Positions 43,885 to 53,219 of a stretch of DNA of 64,000 bases are shown here, piece by piece; positions within the stretch are counted from its first letter, which is position 1; every line of letters starts with the position of its first letter. Under the pieces are notes generated by a model. The model ran no database searches, was not told where the DNA came from, and saw nothing but the letters and a program-made list of their open reading frames with translations. The position numbers and the translations under genes are program-made. The stretch comes from Myxococcales bacterium (GTDB lineage: Bacteria; Myxococcota_A; Polyangia; Haliangiales; Haliangiaceae): NCBI GenBank assembly GCA_016720595.1, contig JADKKI010000012.1:186001-250000 (forward strand), given 5' to 3'.

Positions 43885-45231
43885 GTGGAGCGCGCGAAGA
43901 CGGGGCACGACAAGCCGGAGCGCACCACGCTCCGGATCGAGATCGCCCCGCGGACGATCATCTTCCTGCTCCTGGCCGTGGCCTCGGTCTGGATCGCGTT
44001 CGAGCTGGCCACCGTCCTCACGGTGATCACGGTGGCGCTCGTGCTCGTGGGTACGCTCGATCCGCTGGTTGCCTGGCTGGAGCGCCGTGGGATCCGCCGC
44101 GGTCGCGCCCTCGTGCTCGTGTTCGCCGTGCTCATCCTCGCGATCGCGACGGTGCTGCTCCTGACGGTTCCTCCGCTGGTCTCGCAGCTCCTGACGATGC
44201 TCGAGAGTGCGCCGAAGGCGCGGGACTCGCTGGTCGAGTGGCTCCGTCACTTCAAGTGGGCCAAGCCGCTCGTCCAATCGATCAAGGCGATTCCGATCAA
44301 CGACCTCGTCGTGAGCGCCGCTAACGACATGCTCGGCTACTCGTCCAAGTTGCTGACCATGATCGGCTACGGCATCTCCACCCTGTTCCTCGCGATCTAC
44401 CTCCTGGCGGATCCGGTGCGATCGAAGGGCCTGCTCTACGCGGTCATCCCACGCCACTACCACATCAAGCTCGCGCGCATCCTGCTCGAGCTCAAGGTGA
44501 TCGTCGGTGGCTACATGCGCGGCCAGCTGATCACCTCGGTCGTGATCTTCGTGTTCGTCTTCGTGCTGCTCACGATCTACGGGGTCGACAACGCCCTCGC
44601 CCTGGCGCTGTTCGCCGGCCTCACCGACATCATCCCGTTCGTCGGCGGATACATCGCGAGCGCTCCTGCGATCATCGCGGTGGTCCCGTTCGGCTCGACG
44701 TCGATCATCCTCGTCACGGTGCTGATGTTCGCGTATCAGGAGTTCGAGAGCCGCATCCTCGTACCGCGCGTGTATGGGCGCGTGCTCCGGCTGTCGCCCG
44801 CGATCGTCATCATCGCGCTGCTCGTCGGCGGGACGTTGATGGGGATCCTCGGTGCGCTGATCGCGCTGCCGATCGCCGCGGGCGTGCAGATGGTGGTGCG
44901 CGAGCTCCGCGTGGAGCTGCCCGGGGAGGCTCCGCAGAGCGACAAGTCCAAGATCCGCGACGAGAAGGCCGAGACCATCTACGAGGCGCTGACCGAAGGC
45001 GTCACCGCCGCCGACGCCGGCGTGATCGCCAGCGAGCTCGCCGTGCAGATCAAGGCCACCGAGCGGGCCGGGCTCACCCTCAGCGGCAACATCCCGATCC
45101 AGGACCCACAGCCCACCATGCCGACCAGGCTCCCCACCACGGACGGCGCCGCGACCGCGGAGGCCGAAGAGTCTGCCGAGGACGAGATCAAGCGCGCGGT
45201 CGATCGCGCCGTCGACGACGACCGGAGCTGA
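43885..45231 (+). CDS. AI-2E family (PerM-like) membrane transporter
   Basis: A 448-residue membrane protein of the AI-2E/PerM family. Members export small molecules or act as Na+/H+ antiporters; the substrate here is unknown. It has about seven to eight helices. Typical elements are VLVGTLDPLVAWLERRGIRR, FAGLTDIIPFVGGYIASAPA and ILVPRVYGRVLRLSPAIVII. The last ~100 residues form a hydrophilic extension with an Ala/Thr/Glu-rich end that is not part of the usual core. The start codon is GTG. Confidence 0.88.
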   Translation: MERAKTGHDKPERTTLRIEIAPRTIIFLLLAVASVWIAFELATVLTVITVALVLVGTLDPLVAWLERRGIRRGRALVLVFAVLILAIATVLLLTVPPLVSQLLTMLESAPKARDSLVEWLRHFKWAKPLVQSIKAIPINDLVVSAANDMLGYSSKLLTMIGYGISTLFLAIYLLADPVRSKGLLYAVIPRHYHIKLARILLELKVIVGGYMRGQLITSVVIFVFVFVLLTIYGVDNALALALFAGLTDIIPFVGGYIASAPAIIAVVPFGSTSIILVTVLMFAYQEFESRILVPRVYGRVLRLSPAIVIIALLVGGTLMGILGALIALPIAAGVQMVVRELRVELPGEAPQSDKSKIRDEKAETIYEALTEGVTAADAGVIASELAVQIKATERAGLTLSGNIPIQDPQPTMPTRLPTTDGAATAEAEESAEDEIKRAVDRAVDDDRS

Positions 45232-45351
45232 TCGCGCCAAGTGGCCTTGTTCGTCGAGACGGTGACGTAGCCGCCGCGTTCGAGCAGCTCGAGAGCATCG
45301 CAGCCTGTCACGATGCATGCCAGCGTCGGTGCCACGGGTGGTAACCTGGGG

Positions 45352-46407
45352 ATGGTGCGGAACCTCGCGGTTGCAGGTGCGCTCATGGTGGTCGGGTGTG
45401 GCCGGTTGGGCTTCGAGCCGATCGGGTTGCCCGGCTGGTCGCACAGCGTTCAGCTCCGGATCCTGAACGCCGCCCGCACCGAGCGCCTCGACGACTTTCC
45501 GCTGCTGGTCGTGCTCGATGCCTCTCGCATCGATCCTTCGTTCGCGGCCGCAGATGGCCATGATCTCCGGTTCATCGACGAGTCCAGCGGCTCCGAGCTC
45601 GCCTACGAGATCGAGGCGTGGCGGCCAGCGGGACGATCGCTGGTCTGGGTTCGCGCGCCTGCGATCCCGGCGGCCAGCAACGCCAGCGTGATCACGATGT
45701 ACTACGGAAACCCGACGGCACCGCCAAGTCGCGTGTCCTCGGTCTGGTCGTCGGAGTTCGTGGGGGTGTTCCACATGGCGGGGTCGTTCACCGACACGGG
45801 CCCACTGCGTCTCGACACGATCCCCGAAGACGTGGGGTTCTCACCGGGTCAGGTCGGCGACGCCATGACGTTATCGCAGCTCGGCCCTTCATCGTATGGC
45901 TTGATCCCGCAGCGCGCCGAGCTCGCAGACGTCGTGACGATCTCGGGATGGATGAAGCAGGACACGGCGCCCGCCGACTATGCGGCCCTCGCGACGATTC
46001 CGATCTCCGGCCTCTCCTCCGATGCGCTCCACCTGGGATGGCACAGGGATCGACCCTATGGGGAGGCTACCGATACCGCGCAGACCCTGACCCGCCTCGA
46101 GGCTGCCCCACATCCATCCGGGGCATGGATCCATCTCGGCCTCGTGATCGACGGCCCTACGGCCACCCTGTTCGTGGATGGTTCGGTCGCCATGTCGGTC
46201 ACCCTGGCAGCGGCTCCCAGCCCTCCCACGTTCGGCGTGTTCGTGGGAGCGGACTGCGACGCCTGTCCCAACGGAACCGTGGTCGCGAACGCCGACCTCC
46301 TGGAAGGTGCGATCGACGAGCTCCGGCTCGAGCGAGTCCCTCGATCCGCCGCCTGGTTCGATGCCGTGGTCGCGACGATGCGCGACGAGATGATCGCGTT
46401 CGAGTGA
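45352..46407 (+). CDS. DUF2341/LamG-like surface lipoprotein
   Basis: A 351-residue lipoprotein. The signal peptide MVRNLAVAGALMVVGC ends in VVGC. A DUF2341-like domain follows (~20-135; SVQLRILNAARTERLDDFPL and VITMYYGNPTAPP). The C-terminal half has the concanavalin-like LamG pattern (GAWIHLGLVIDGPTATLFVD and IDELRLERVPRSAAWFDA). Such proteins bind glycans or other surfaces. The ATG at 45352 is chosen for the signal peptide, with CTGGGG just before it and TAACCT 4 nt upstream. The 120 bp before it show no gene. Confidence 0.75.
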   Translation: MVRNLAVAGALMVVGCGRLGFEPIGLPGWSHSVQLRILNAARTERLDDFPLLVVLDASRIDPSFAAADGHDLRFIDESSGSELAYEIEAWRPAGRSLVWVRAPAIPAASNASVITMYYGNPTAPPSRVSSVWSSEFVGVFHMAGSFTDTGPLRLDTIPEDVGFSPGQVGDAMTLSQLGPSSYGLIPQRAELADVVTISGWMKQDTAPADYAALATIPISGLSSDALHLGWHRDRPYGEATDTAQTLTRLEAAPHPSGAWIHLGLVIDGPTATLFVDGSVAMSVTLAAAPSPPTFGVFVGADCDACPNGTVVANADLLEGAIDELRLERVPRSAAWFDAVVATMRDEMIAFE

Positions 46408-46418
46408 ACCGGTCCCGC

Positions 46419-48347
46419 TCAGACCAGCAGGCGGATGCCCGCCACCGGGACCGTGACCTTGCCGCCGATCACGCGGAAGGTCTCCCCGGTGAACGGATCG
46501 CGTAGGGACGAGCGCTCGTCGGCGAGCACGACCGCGGTCGCCGGCTTCGCACCATCGTTGACGAGGAACACGGCGCGCGCGGTGCCCGCGTCGTCGGCGT
46601 ACGCGAACGCGCGCACGGCGTCGGGCCGCTCCACCTGCCAGGTCTCCGGGAGCTCCCCGGCGAGCGCCGCGAGATCGGAGGCCAGGCCCGGGAGATCGGC
46701 GAGCGAACCATCGCGGATCTTGCCGATCCGGCGCGGCAGCGGCTCCGTGTAGGGTTGCTCGAGCTCGTCGTGCGTGGGCGTGCCGGGGCCGATCACCACG
46801 ATCGCGCGCTTGTGTTCGGCGAGGGCGCGGAGGCGCGTGGCGAGGCCGCGATCGAGGCGCGTCGTGGTGGGCACGATCACCGCGCGATAGCGTGCGAGCT
46901 CGTCCTCGGTGGCCGCCTCGTCGAGGATCGCGTACGGCACCTGGGCGAGCTCGAGTGCCGCGCAGATCGCCGCGTGCCAGCGACGCGCCGCGATCGCGGC
47001 CGGATCCGTGCCGAGCTCGACCGCGCCCGCGGGGCCGAGACCGAGCAGCTCGGCGAGCGCCGGCGGCATCGGATTGGCGAGGTTCGTGGCGTGCCCGAAC
47101 CGCGCATCGGCGCGCGTCTCGACCAGCGCGATCGGGGTCGCGCGGCGAAGCCCGGGCCAGTCGATGTCCGCGAGCGTGGCGCACAGCTGCGGGATCCACT
47201 TCGCGTGCGGCTCGGCCACGCCGTCCTTGCTGATCGCCGCGCCGTAGTACCGATCGCGCTCCACGGCCATGAACAGGTTGAAGCCGCGCACTCCCCCGGC
47301 GAGCAGGGTCAGGAGCTGATCGCGCTCCCGTGTGGGGTCATCCCCGGCATCGAGCGGCGGGAACCACGGGAAGAAGCCGATGCCGACCTCGAACGCGATC
47401 GGGATCGGCGTGGCCACGCTCGCCACCTGGATCGCCCGGCGCCGGAGCTCGGGCAGCTCCGAGCGCGGCGTGTACGCATCGAGACCGACCGGGCCATGAA
47501 TCGCGTGCTGGATGCCTCGCAGATCGGAGAGCCCGAGCGGGCCGGGCGCGAGGTTGTGGAAGCGCGCCAGGCGACCGAGACCGACCTCGTCGAGAGCGTG
47601 CGCGAACTGGCCGAGCGCGCGTGCCAGGTACTGCTCCTTGAACCGCAGCCACGAGATGCAGCGCGCGGCGTCCGCGGGATCCCACGCGCGCGGCGGCGCA
47701 CCTTCGAGACCCGAGGCCTCCTGCCACCACGTGATCGCATCGGGGTGATAGTCGAGATCGTACGCACCGGTCCGGAAGAACAGCTGCGCTTCGTTGTCGA
47801 CACCGATCGCGACGACCGGGCCCTCCGGTGCGAGGTGCGGCGAGACCACACGCGCGACCTCGGCGTACCAGGCGTGGACCCGCGCGTGGAACGCGGTACT
47901 CGCGTACGAGGGCAGCGGCCAGGCGCGCGGCGGCGAAGGTAGCCACGCCGGTGTGCCGTGTGCGGTGCGTGCCTGGATGGCGGGATCCTCGAGGACGTGA
48001 TCCGGAAACCCGAACGCCGTCAGCTCCGCGTTGACGTGCGGCCCCGGACGCAGCACCACCGCGAGCCCCGCGGCGCGCGCCAGCTCGAGGAACCGCGGGA
48101 GGTCGTTCGGTCCGCGCCAGTCAAAGGTGTCCCGCGTGGGCTCGTGGATACGCCACGGCACATAGGTCTCGACGCACGTCAGCCCGAGGGCGTGGATCGC
48201 CGCGAGGCAGCTCGCCCAGCGCTTCGGATCGACGCGCCAGTAGTGCATCGCGCCGGCGTAGAACGGGAGGCGACGCTCGGCCGCCCCCGCGATCCCCGCG
48301 ACGATCAGCCCGCGGTCGTCGAACCGGGTGCGCTGATGTGCTTCCAC
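46419..48347 (-). CDS. Beta-galactosidase-like glycoside hydrolase (GH35 type)
   Basis: A 642-residue glycosidase. The barrel starts with PFYAGAMHYWRVDPKRW and VETYVPWRIHEPTRDTFDW, typical of GH35/GH42-type beta-galactosidases. The acid/base Glu is in VVAIGVDNEAQLFF and the probable nucleophile Glu is in IPIAFEVGIGFFPW. The C-terminus is a jelly-roll-like segment. No signal peptide is visible. The GTG at 48347 is the likely start, which overlaps the end of the Nudix gene by 43 bp. The natural substrate cannot be inferred from the neighbours. Confidence 0.82.
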   Translation of the reverse strand: MEAHQRTRFDDRGLIVAGIAGAAERRLPFYAGAMHYWRVDPKRWASCLAAIHALGLTCVETYVPWRIHEPTRDTFDWRGPNDLPRFLELARAAGLAVVLRPGPHVNAELTAFGFPDHVLEDPAIQARTAHGTPAWLPSPPRAWPLPSYASTAFHARVHAWYAEVARVVSPHLAPEGPVVAIGVDNEAQLFFRTGAYDLDYHPDAITWWQEASGLEGAPPRAWDPADAARCISWLRFKEQYLARALGQFAHALDEVGLGRLARFHNLAPGPLGLSDLRGIQHAIHGPVGLDAYTPRSELPELRRRAIQVASVATPIPIAFEVGIGFFPWFPPLDAGDDPTRERDQLLTLLAGGVRGFNLFMAVERDRYYGAAISKDGVAEPHAKWIPQLCATLADIDWPGLRRATPIALVETRADARFGHATNLANPMPPALAELLGLGPAGAVELGTDPAAIAARRWHAAICAALELAQVPYAILDEAATEDELARYRAVIVPTTTRLDRGLATRLRALAEHKRAIVVIGPGTPTHDELEQPYTEPLPRRIGKIRDGSLADLPGLASDLAALAGELPETWQVERPDAVRAFAYADDAGTARAVFLVNDGAKPATAVVLADERSSLRDPFTGETFRVIGGKVTVPVAGIRLLV

Positions 48348-49138
48348 GTGCGGTCCTCCAGGACGAACCGGCTCGGGCCACGTGCCCAGGTCGGCGTGTA
48401 CGTCAGTGGGGTGCTGTCCCCGGTTCCCACATCGAGATATTCGGGGTCCCAGGGCAGGAGCAAGGTCGGCCCCTGATCTCCGGGATTCATCGTGCGCAGG
48501 CGCGGCATGATCGGGTGCGGCTGCTCCGTGCGCTGCTTCGCCGCAGAAAGCACGCGCTCGATCGTGGGGTGCTCCGCGAGCTCCCACATGGTCCGGATCT
48601 GCGGTGGTGGCAGCATCAGCTCGCCCGCGCGCGCGAGAGCGTCTTGCGGCGTCACCCAGGCCTCGTCGACGGTCTCGATGTCGTCGAAGCGCGGCACCTG
48701 CCCGCTCGGCAGCTCGCAGACGAAGAACCGCGCGCTGAACCGCTTGGGCTCGATCGAGGGTGTGATCCAGTGCGACCACGGCACCAGCACATCGGTCCAC
48801 CAGCTCATGCCCGAGGCGGCGAGCACCGCCGTCGCATCCATGCCATCGAGGACCTTCTTGCGCAGGCCGGAGATCGAGGTCATCGCGCCCTCGGCGAGGG
48901 TCTCGTTCTCGCCGCCCGTGTCCTGCGCGAGTAACACGCCCGCCTCCTCGAACAGCTCGCGCGCCGCACAGGTCCGGGCATCTTCGCCGGCCTCGGCACC
49001 TCCGCCCGGGAACACGTACGCCGAGGCCATGAACGAGGCGCCCTTGCGACGGCGTAGCAAGAACACCTCGAAGCCCGTGGGCTTGGCCCGCCGGAGCAGG
49101 ATCACGGACGAGGCTTCACGCAGCGGCGTCGCGGTCAC
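48305..49138 (-). CDS. Nudix hydrolase (CoA-diphosphatase/Nudt19-like)
   Basis: A 277-residue Nudix hydrolase. The Nudix box is GGAEAGEDARTCAARELFEEAG near residues 46-68, with all catalytic Glu residues in place (shown here in part as ARELFEEAG). The surrounding ILLRRAKPTGFEVFLLRRRKG and YVFPGGG fit the Nudt7/8/19 branch, which hydrolyses CoA and acyl-CoA. The extra ~100 residues after the core also fit that group. The start is a GTG at 49138. The glycosidase gene begins inside its last codons. Confidence 0.85.
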   Translation of the reverse strand: MTATPLREASSVILLRRAKPTGFEVFLLRRRKGASFMASAYVFPGGGAEAGEDARTCAARELFEEAGVLLAQDTGGENETLAEGAMTSISGLRKKVLDGMDATAVLAASGMSWWTDVLVPWSHWITPSIEPKRFSARFFVCELPSGQVPRFDDIETVDEAWVTPQDALARAGELMLPPPQIRTMWELAEHPTIERVLSAAKQRTEQPHPIMPRLRTMNPGDQGPTLLLPWDPEYLDVGTGDSTPLTYTPTWARGPSRFVLEDRTWKHISAPGSTTAG

Positions 49139-49164
49139 GCTGCGTTCGTACCACGCCTGCGCGA

Positions 49165-49599
49165 TCAGTCGATGCGCACTTCGCCACGAACGGGCTCGTC
49201 ATCGAGCCCGAGCCAATCCTCGATCTGTCGCTCCACGAACCGCGCGACGCGGCCCTCGGGAGTCTCGAGCACCAGCCGATCCGCGCGCCCGCGACGCCGC
49301 GCGAACACACCGAACCAGGTCATGAACCCTTTGCGCGGTTGCCGCTCCACGACGAACAGGGCATCGATCGCGCCCGAACCGAGGACGAATCCGTCGGCGC
49401 CCTCGTGGACCTCGATCGCGAGATCATCGACATCGATGACGACGGCGAACGGATCACAGCCACGCGGCGCGACGTTGACGCGGATCCGCAGGGTCTCCTT
49501 GCCGGTCTCGATCCCGCGATACGGCGTGCGCAGCCGCAGCTCCGTCGAGATCGTCTCCGTCGAGACGTTCCGAGGGCACATGCGAGCGCGGCAGAACAC
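49165..49599 (-). CDS. Hypothetical protein, 144 residues
   Basis: Not recognised. It has no signal peptide and is beta-rich, with VAPRGCDPFAVVIDVDDLAIEV and ALFVVERQPRKGF stretches. The GTG start at 49599 has TACACT 7 nt upstream, which argues for a genuine start without a leader. The next gene upstream on this strand, DoxX, ends at 49600, directly at this start, so the hexamer lies inside the last codons of doxX. Confidence 0.5.
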   Translation of the reverse strand: MFCRARMCPRNVSTETISTELRLRTPYRGIETGKETLRIRVNVAPRGCDPFAVVIDVDDLAIEVHEGADGFVLGSGAIDALFVVERQPRKGFMTWFGVFARRRGRADRLVLETPEGRVARFVERQIEDWLGLDDEPVRGEVRID

Positions 49600-50022
49600 C
49601 TAGCTCAGTGTAGCGCCAACCTTCGTCGGTGGGCGGGTGAACCACCACGCCCACGCGATCAGCACGATCTGCAGCGGGAGGCGCGCCCACAGCGCCCATT
49701 GCGGAACGGCGGAATCCCCGAGGGGGAGATGGTTCACCGCCATGTTGACGTTGGCCGGGAACACCGCGAGCAGTAAGGCGATCAACCCCCACGCCGCGGC
49801 GCGGCGCGTGACCGGCAAGATCAGGCCAAGTCCGCCGAGCATCTCGAACACCCCGGAGACATAGACCAGGGCGAGGTGCGAGCTCTGGGGCAACTCCGCC
49901 GGCATCATCCCCAGATAAGGCGGCGGGTTCACGAAGTGGTTCGCGCCAGCGCCGACCATGAACACCGTCAGCACCCAGCGCAGCACCAGCTTCACGCGCT
50001 CGCGGGTCATCGCGGCGAGCAT
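49600..50022 (-). CDS. DoxX-family membrane protein
   Basis: A 140-residue protein with four membrane helices and the DoxX-like pattern VLTVFMVGAGANHFVNPPPYLGMMP (in two parts: 'lf.GaaHF..P..y..i.P'), then GVFEMLGGLGLILP. Members are linked to redox or oxidative-stress functions, though most are uncharacterised. The start at 50022 is preferred since GGAGGA lies 11 nt upstream; the ATG at 50010 is an alternative. It diverges from the lipoprotein gene at 50041. Confidence 0.75.
   Translation of the reverse strand: MLAAMTRERVKLVLRWVLTVFMVGAGANHFVNPPPYLGMMPAELPQSSHLALVYVSGVFEMLGGLGLILPVTRRAAAWGLIALLLAVFPANVNMAVNHLPLGDSAVPQWALWARLPLQIVLIAWAWWFTRPPTKVGATLS
49607..49612 (-). promoter_or_regulatory. 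TANNNT -10-like element upstream of the 49599 gene
   Basis: TACACT on the minus strand, 7 nt before the GTG at 49599, within the 3' end of the doxX-like gene. Confidence 0.35.
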
Positions 50023-50028
50023 AGGCGG

Positions 50029-50034
50029 TATCGT
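50029..50034 (+). promoter_or_regulatory. TANNNT -10-like element upstream of the 50041 lipoprotein gene
   Basis: TATCGT, 6 nt before the ATG at 50041; no plus-strand Shine-Dalgarno sequence. Confidence 0.4.
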
Positions 50035-50040
50035 CCTCCG

Positions 50041-50448
50041 ATGAGGATCTCGTGGCTCGTGTTCGCGCTCGCCGCGTGCCGCTCGCCGCAGGCACCGGCA
50101 CCGAGCCCGGCGAGCCCAGCGCCTGGGCCGCCCGTGACCGCGCCCGCGACGCGCGATGTCAGCACACCCGATGCGACGGTGGATCTCGCGCCCGACGCCG
50201 CGGTCCCTGCCGTTGCCACGCAAGTCGACGCGGGCACGCCCGATGCGGAGCCGTTCGACTGCGCCGAACCCTGCACCGACTACGCGGTGTGCTGGGAGCA
50301 CGTCAACAAGGGCCGCGACTTCGCCGGCGGGCGGAACTGCAGCTATGGCTGCGAGCACATGACGCCCGAGGAGCGCACGAGCTGGCTCGCCCGCGTCGCT
50401 GCGGCGGTACGCGATCCGCGCAAGTGCAAGCGCCTGGTCGAGGACTGA
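50041..50448 (+). CDS. Small Cys-rich lipoprotein
   Basis: A 135-residue lipoprotein. The signal peptide MRISWLVFALAAC ends in LAAC. A long Pro/Ala/Thr/Asp linker (to ~85) precedes a small domain with six cysteines (FDCAEPCTDYAVCWEHV, NCSYGCEHM, KCK), likely disulfide-bonded. It probably lies in the periplasm or at the outer membrane. Its function is unknown. It converges on the FHA gene with an 8-nt gap. Confidence 0.6.
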   Translation: MRISWLVFALAACRSPQAPAPSPASPAPGPPVTAPATRDVSTPDATVDLAPDAAVPAVATQVDAGTPDAEPFDCAEPCTDYAVCWEHVNKGRDFAGGRNCSYGCEHMTPEERTSWLARVAAAVRDPRKCKRLVED

Positions 50449-50456
50449 GCGTCCAG

Positions 50457-51389
<933 letters not shown>

Positions 51390-51443
51390 GGAATTGGCGG
51401 CGCTCGGGTCCCTGAAGGCCGACCCGGGTGCAAGGACTCGAAA

Positions 51444-51473
51444 ATTCTAGTGCCCAAGTCGCTAACGAAGCAA
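51444..51473 (-). promoter_or_regulatory. Sigma-70-type promoter of the FHA gene
   Basis: On the minus strand TTGCTT (51468-51473), an 18-nt spacer and TAGAAT (51444-51449). The transcript would have a leader of about 48 nt. Unlike many neighbours, this gene is not leaderless. Confidence 0.45.
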
Positions 51474-51513
51474 GCAATCGCCCGGGAATCACCCGGTTGC
51501 ACTGCTAGTAGGT

Positions 51514-52350
51514 TCAGTCTGTCTCCGGAGAGTCGTCGCCAGCGTGCTCTGGGTGCGGTGGGCGTAGCGTGTTCACCACCCGCCGGTAGACCTCTTCCGA
51601 GACCACCAGGCTGGAGTGGCCCAGGGGCACCGTGGTGGCGCTGGCCCCGGACAGCCGTGTGGTGGGTAGGGGAACCACCCAGTCGCGGGCGGCGGCGATG
51701 GTGTGCACCTCGACGCCCGCAGGCATCGCGCCCTGGGCGAGCTCGTCAAGGAACCGGCTCCGGGGCAGCAGCTGCCACGAGGACGTCGACCACAGGCCGA
51801 GGGTGACCACACCCGCGAGGGCAGCCCACGTCCCGCGGACCGGCGTGCCCATCATGATCAGCTTGCGGACGCGCGTGTGACCGCCGAGCTTCTTCACGTA
51901 GTAGAGGCCGATCAGGCCGCCCATCGAGTGGCCGATGATGTCGATCCGCTGTGACGGCGTCTGCGCGAGGATGCGCTCGATCTTGCGGTGGATCAGGAAC
52001 GCCGAGCGGCGGATGTCGCGGACGTTGAACGTGCCGAGGTTGAACGAGACGCAGACGAAGCCATCCTCGACGAGGCGGCGCTCGAGCATGTACATCGAGC
52101 CGCGCGTACCGAGGAAGCCGTGGATGATGAGGACAGGTGGCGCCTCGGGCGTGACCTCGTCGAACGCGTCGCTGCGGCGGATCCGGTTGCCGCGCACGAG
52201 GTGCCGCAGATACGACAACCCATCCGCGCCGCCCGTGACGTCCTGACCGATCGTGCTGCGCTTCCCGAGCCAGCGCCGCGGTGCCTCGAGTGCCCAGCGC
52301 ACGAGCCACGACGACCTGGACTTCGGTTCGCTCACGGTGCCTTCATTCAC
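51514..52350 (-). CDS. Lipase-like alpha/beta hydrolase
   Basis: A 278-residue hydrolase of the triacylglycerol lipase/PGAP1-like group. The oxyanion-hole region is LIIHGFLGTRGSMYML, the nucleophile elbow is IIGHSMGGLIGLYY, and a His in VPLGHSSLVVSEEV should complete the triad with an Asp in AARDWVVPL. No signal peptide is visible, so it may be cytoplasmic or membrane-associated. The GTG start overlaps the stop of the WGR-like gene (8 bp), so translation is coupled. Confidence 0.8.
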   Translation of the reverse strand: MNEGTVSEPKSRSSWLVRWALEAPRRWLGKRSTIGQDVTGGADGLSYLRHLVRGNRIRRSDAFDEVTPEAPPVLIIHGFLGTRGSMYMLERRLVEDGFVCVSFNLGTFNVRDIRRSAFLIHRKIERILAQTPSQRIDIIGHSMGGLIGLYYVKKLGGHTRVRKLIMMGTPVRGTWAALAGVVTLGLWSTSSWQLLPRSRFLDELAQGAMPAGVEVHTIAAARDWVVPLPTTRLSGASATTVPLGHSSLVVSEEVYRRVVNTLRPPHPEHAGDDSPETD

Positions 52351-53107
52351 GATAGTCCGAGAACCCGTCTCCCACGTAGCGGCTGACCTCCTTCGCGTAC
52401 GAGTTCGACGCCGAGGCAGGTGTCGGGTACTCGACCACCCGCCACTGACCGCGCTGCCCGAGGGTCCCGAAGCGGCTGATCACGGCGGTACCCTGCCGGT
52501 AGACCAGCGCGAACTCGTTGCCCCTGCGAAGCGAACGGGAGTCACCCGGCGGGACGAGGCCAGGCGGCAGCGCCGCGTCGGTGACGTTGCCAGCCGGGAC
52601 GTCGCGGGGGCCCGGCATGTGGGTCGGTGCCTCGACGGTGCCGGGCGCCGCGGGGACGGCGGGTGGTGAGCCGAGCACGAGCTCGGCCGGCATGATGATG
52701 GTCTCGCTGCGGGCGCGCGCTGGCGGCTCGACAGGACGCATCGGCTGCGGTGTGGCATCCGGCCAGGGCTCGCCCTTGGGTGGCGGCGGCTGGATCGCTG
52801 CAGGCTCATCAGCCTTTGCCTCGGCCGTCGCCTCTGGCTTCGCCTCGGGCGTCGCTGCGGCCTCGGTCGGCTTGGCACCTTCGACGGGCGTCGGGTCGCC
52901 GGACTTTGGGGCCGCTGCGGCCTCGGCCGGCTTCGTCGGCTCGGCGCCGTGGTCCTTCTCAGCCTTGTCGTCCGGATCGGGCTTGTCGCCCGGATCGGGC
53001 TTGTCGTCGGCGCCTTTGTCGCCGCTACCCTTCTGCCGCCGCGAGTACGCGAGGGGACGCTCACGCTCGATCTTCGACTTCTCGGGAGCCGGCTTACCCT
53101 TGGCCAT
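52343..53107 (-). CDS. Ala/Pro/Glu-rich protein with C-terminal WGR-like domain
   Basis: A 254-residue protein. Residues 1-185 are low complexity (Ala, Pro, Lys, Asp and Glu), possibly disordered. The last ~65 residues resemble a WGR domain: NEFALVYRQGTAVISRFGTL, GQRGQWRVVEYPTPASASNS and YVGDGFSDYR, with Arg-Phe-Gly in the place of Trp-Gly-Arg. WGR domains occur in PARP and DNA-associated proteins, where they recognise DNA ends or hold domains together. The family assignment is tentative. The ATG at 53107 is chosen; the upstream frame is open but lies in the divergent gap. Confidence 0.55.
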   Translation of the reverse strand: MAKGKPAPEKSKIERERPLAYSRRQKGSGDKGADDKPDPGDKPDPDDKAEKDHGAEPTKPAEAAAAPKSGDPTPVEGAKPTEAAATPEAKPEATAEAKADEPAAIQPPPPKGEPWPDATPQPMRPVEPPARARSETIIMPAELVLGSPPAVPAAPGTVEAPTHMPGPRDVPAGNVTDAALPPGLVPPGDSRSLRRGNEFALVYRQGTAVISRFGTLGQRGQWRVVEYPTPASASNSYAKEVSRYVGDGFSDYRE

Positions 53108-53204
53108 CACTCTGTTTGGTGCCAGCGTTCGCCGTCGAGGGCAAGTTTGGCGGCCGCAAACGATCGATCGCGTCAACGCATCGCGTCATCGGCCTGTCTT
53201 CGTA

Positions 53205-53210
53205 TACATT
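53205..53210 (+). promoter_or_regulatory. TANNNT -10-like element upstream of the pseudokinase gene
   Basis: TACATT, within TATACATT, is 9 nt before the GTG at 53220. The overlapping TATACA would also serve as a -10 hexamer. Confidence 0.4.
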
Positions 53211-53219
53211 CGACATCCG

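Noticed and set aside
45232..45351. Possible minus-strand gene remnant (LACIVTGCDALELL)
   Set aside because: The stretch is short, has no family I recognise, and has no supporting start or partner.
43225..45774. 849-codon minus-strand frame across the receiver and transporter genes
   Set aside because: Composition is dominated by Arg, Asp, Glu and His in short repeats, as expected for the antisense of coding GC-rich DNA; the plus-strand genes have clear families.
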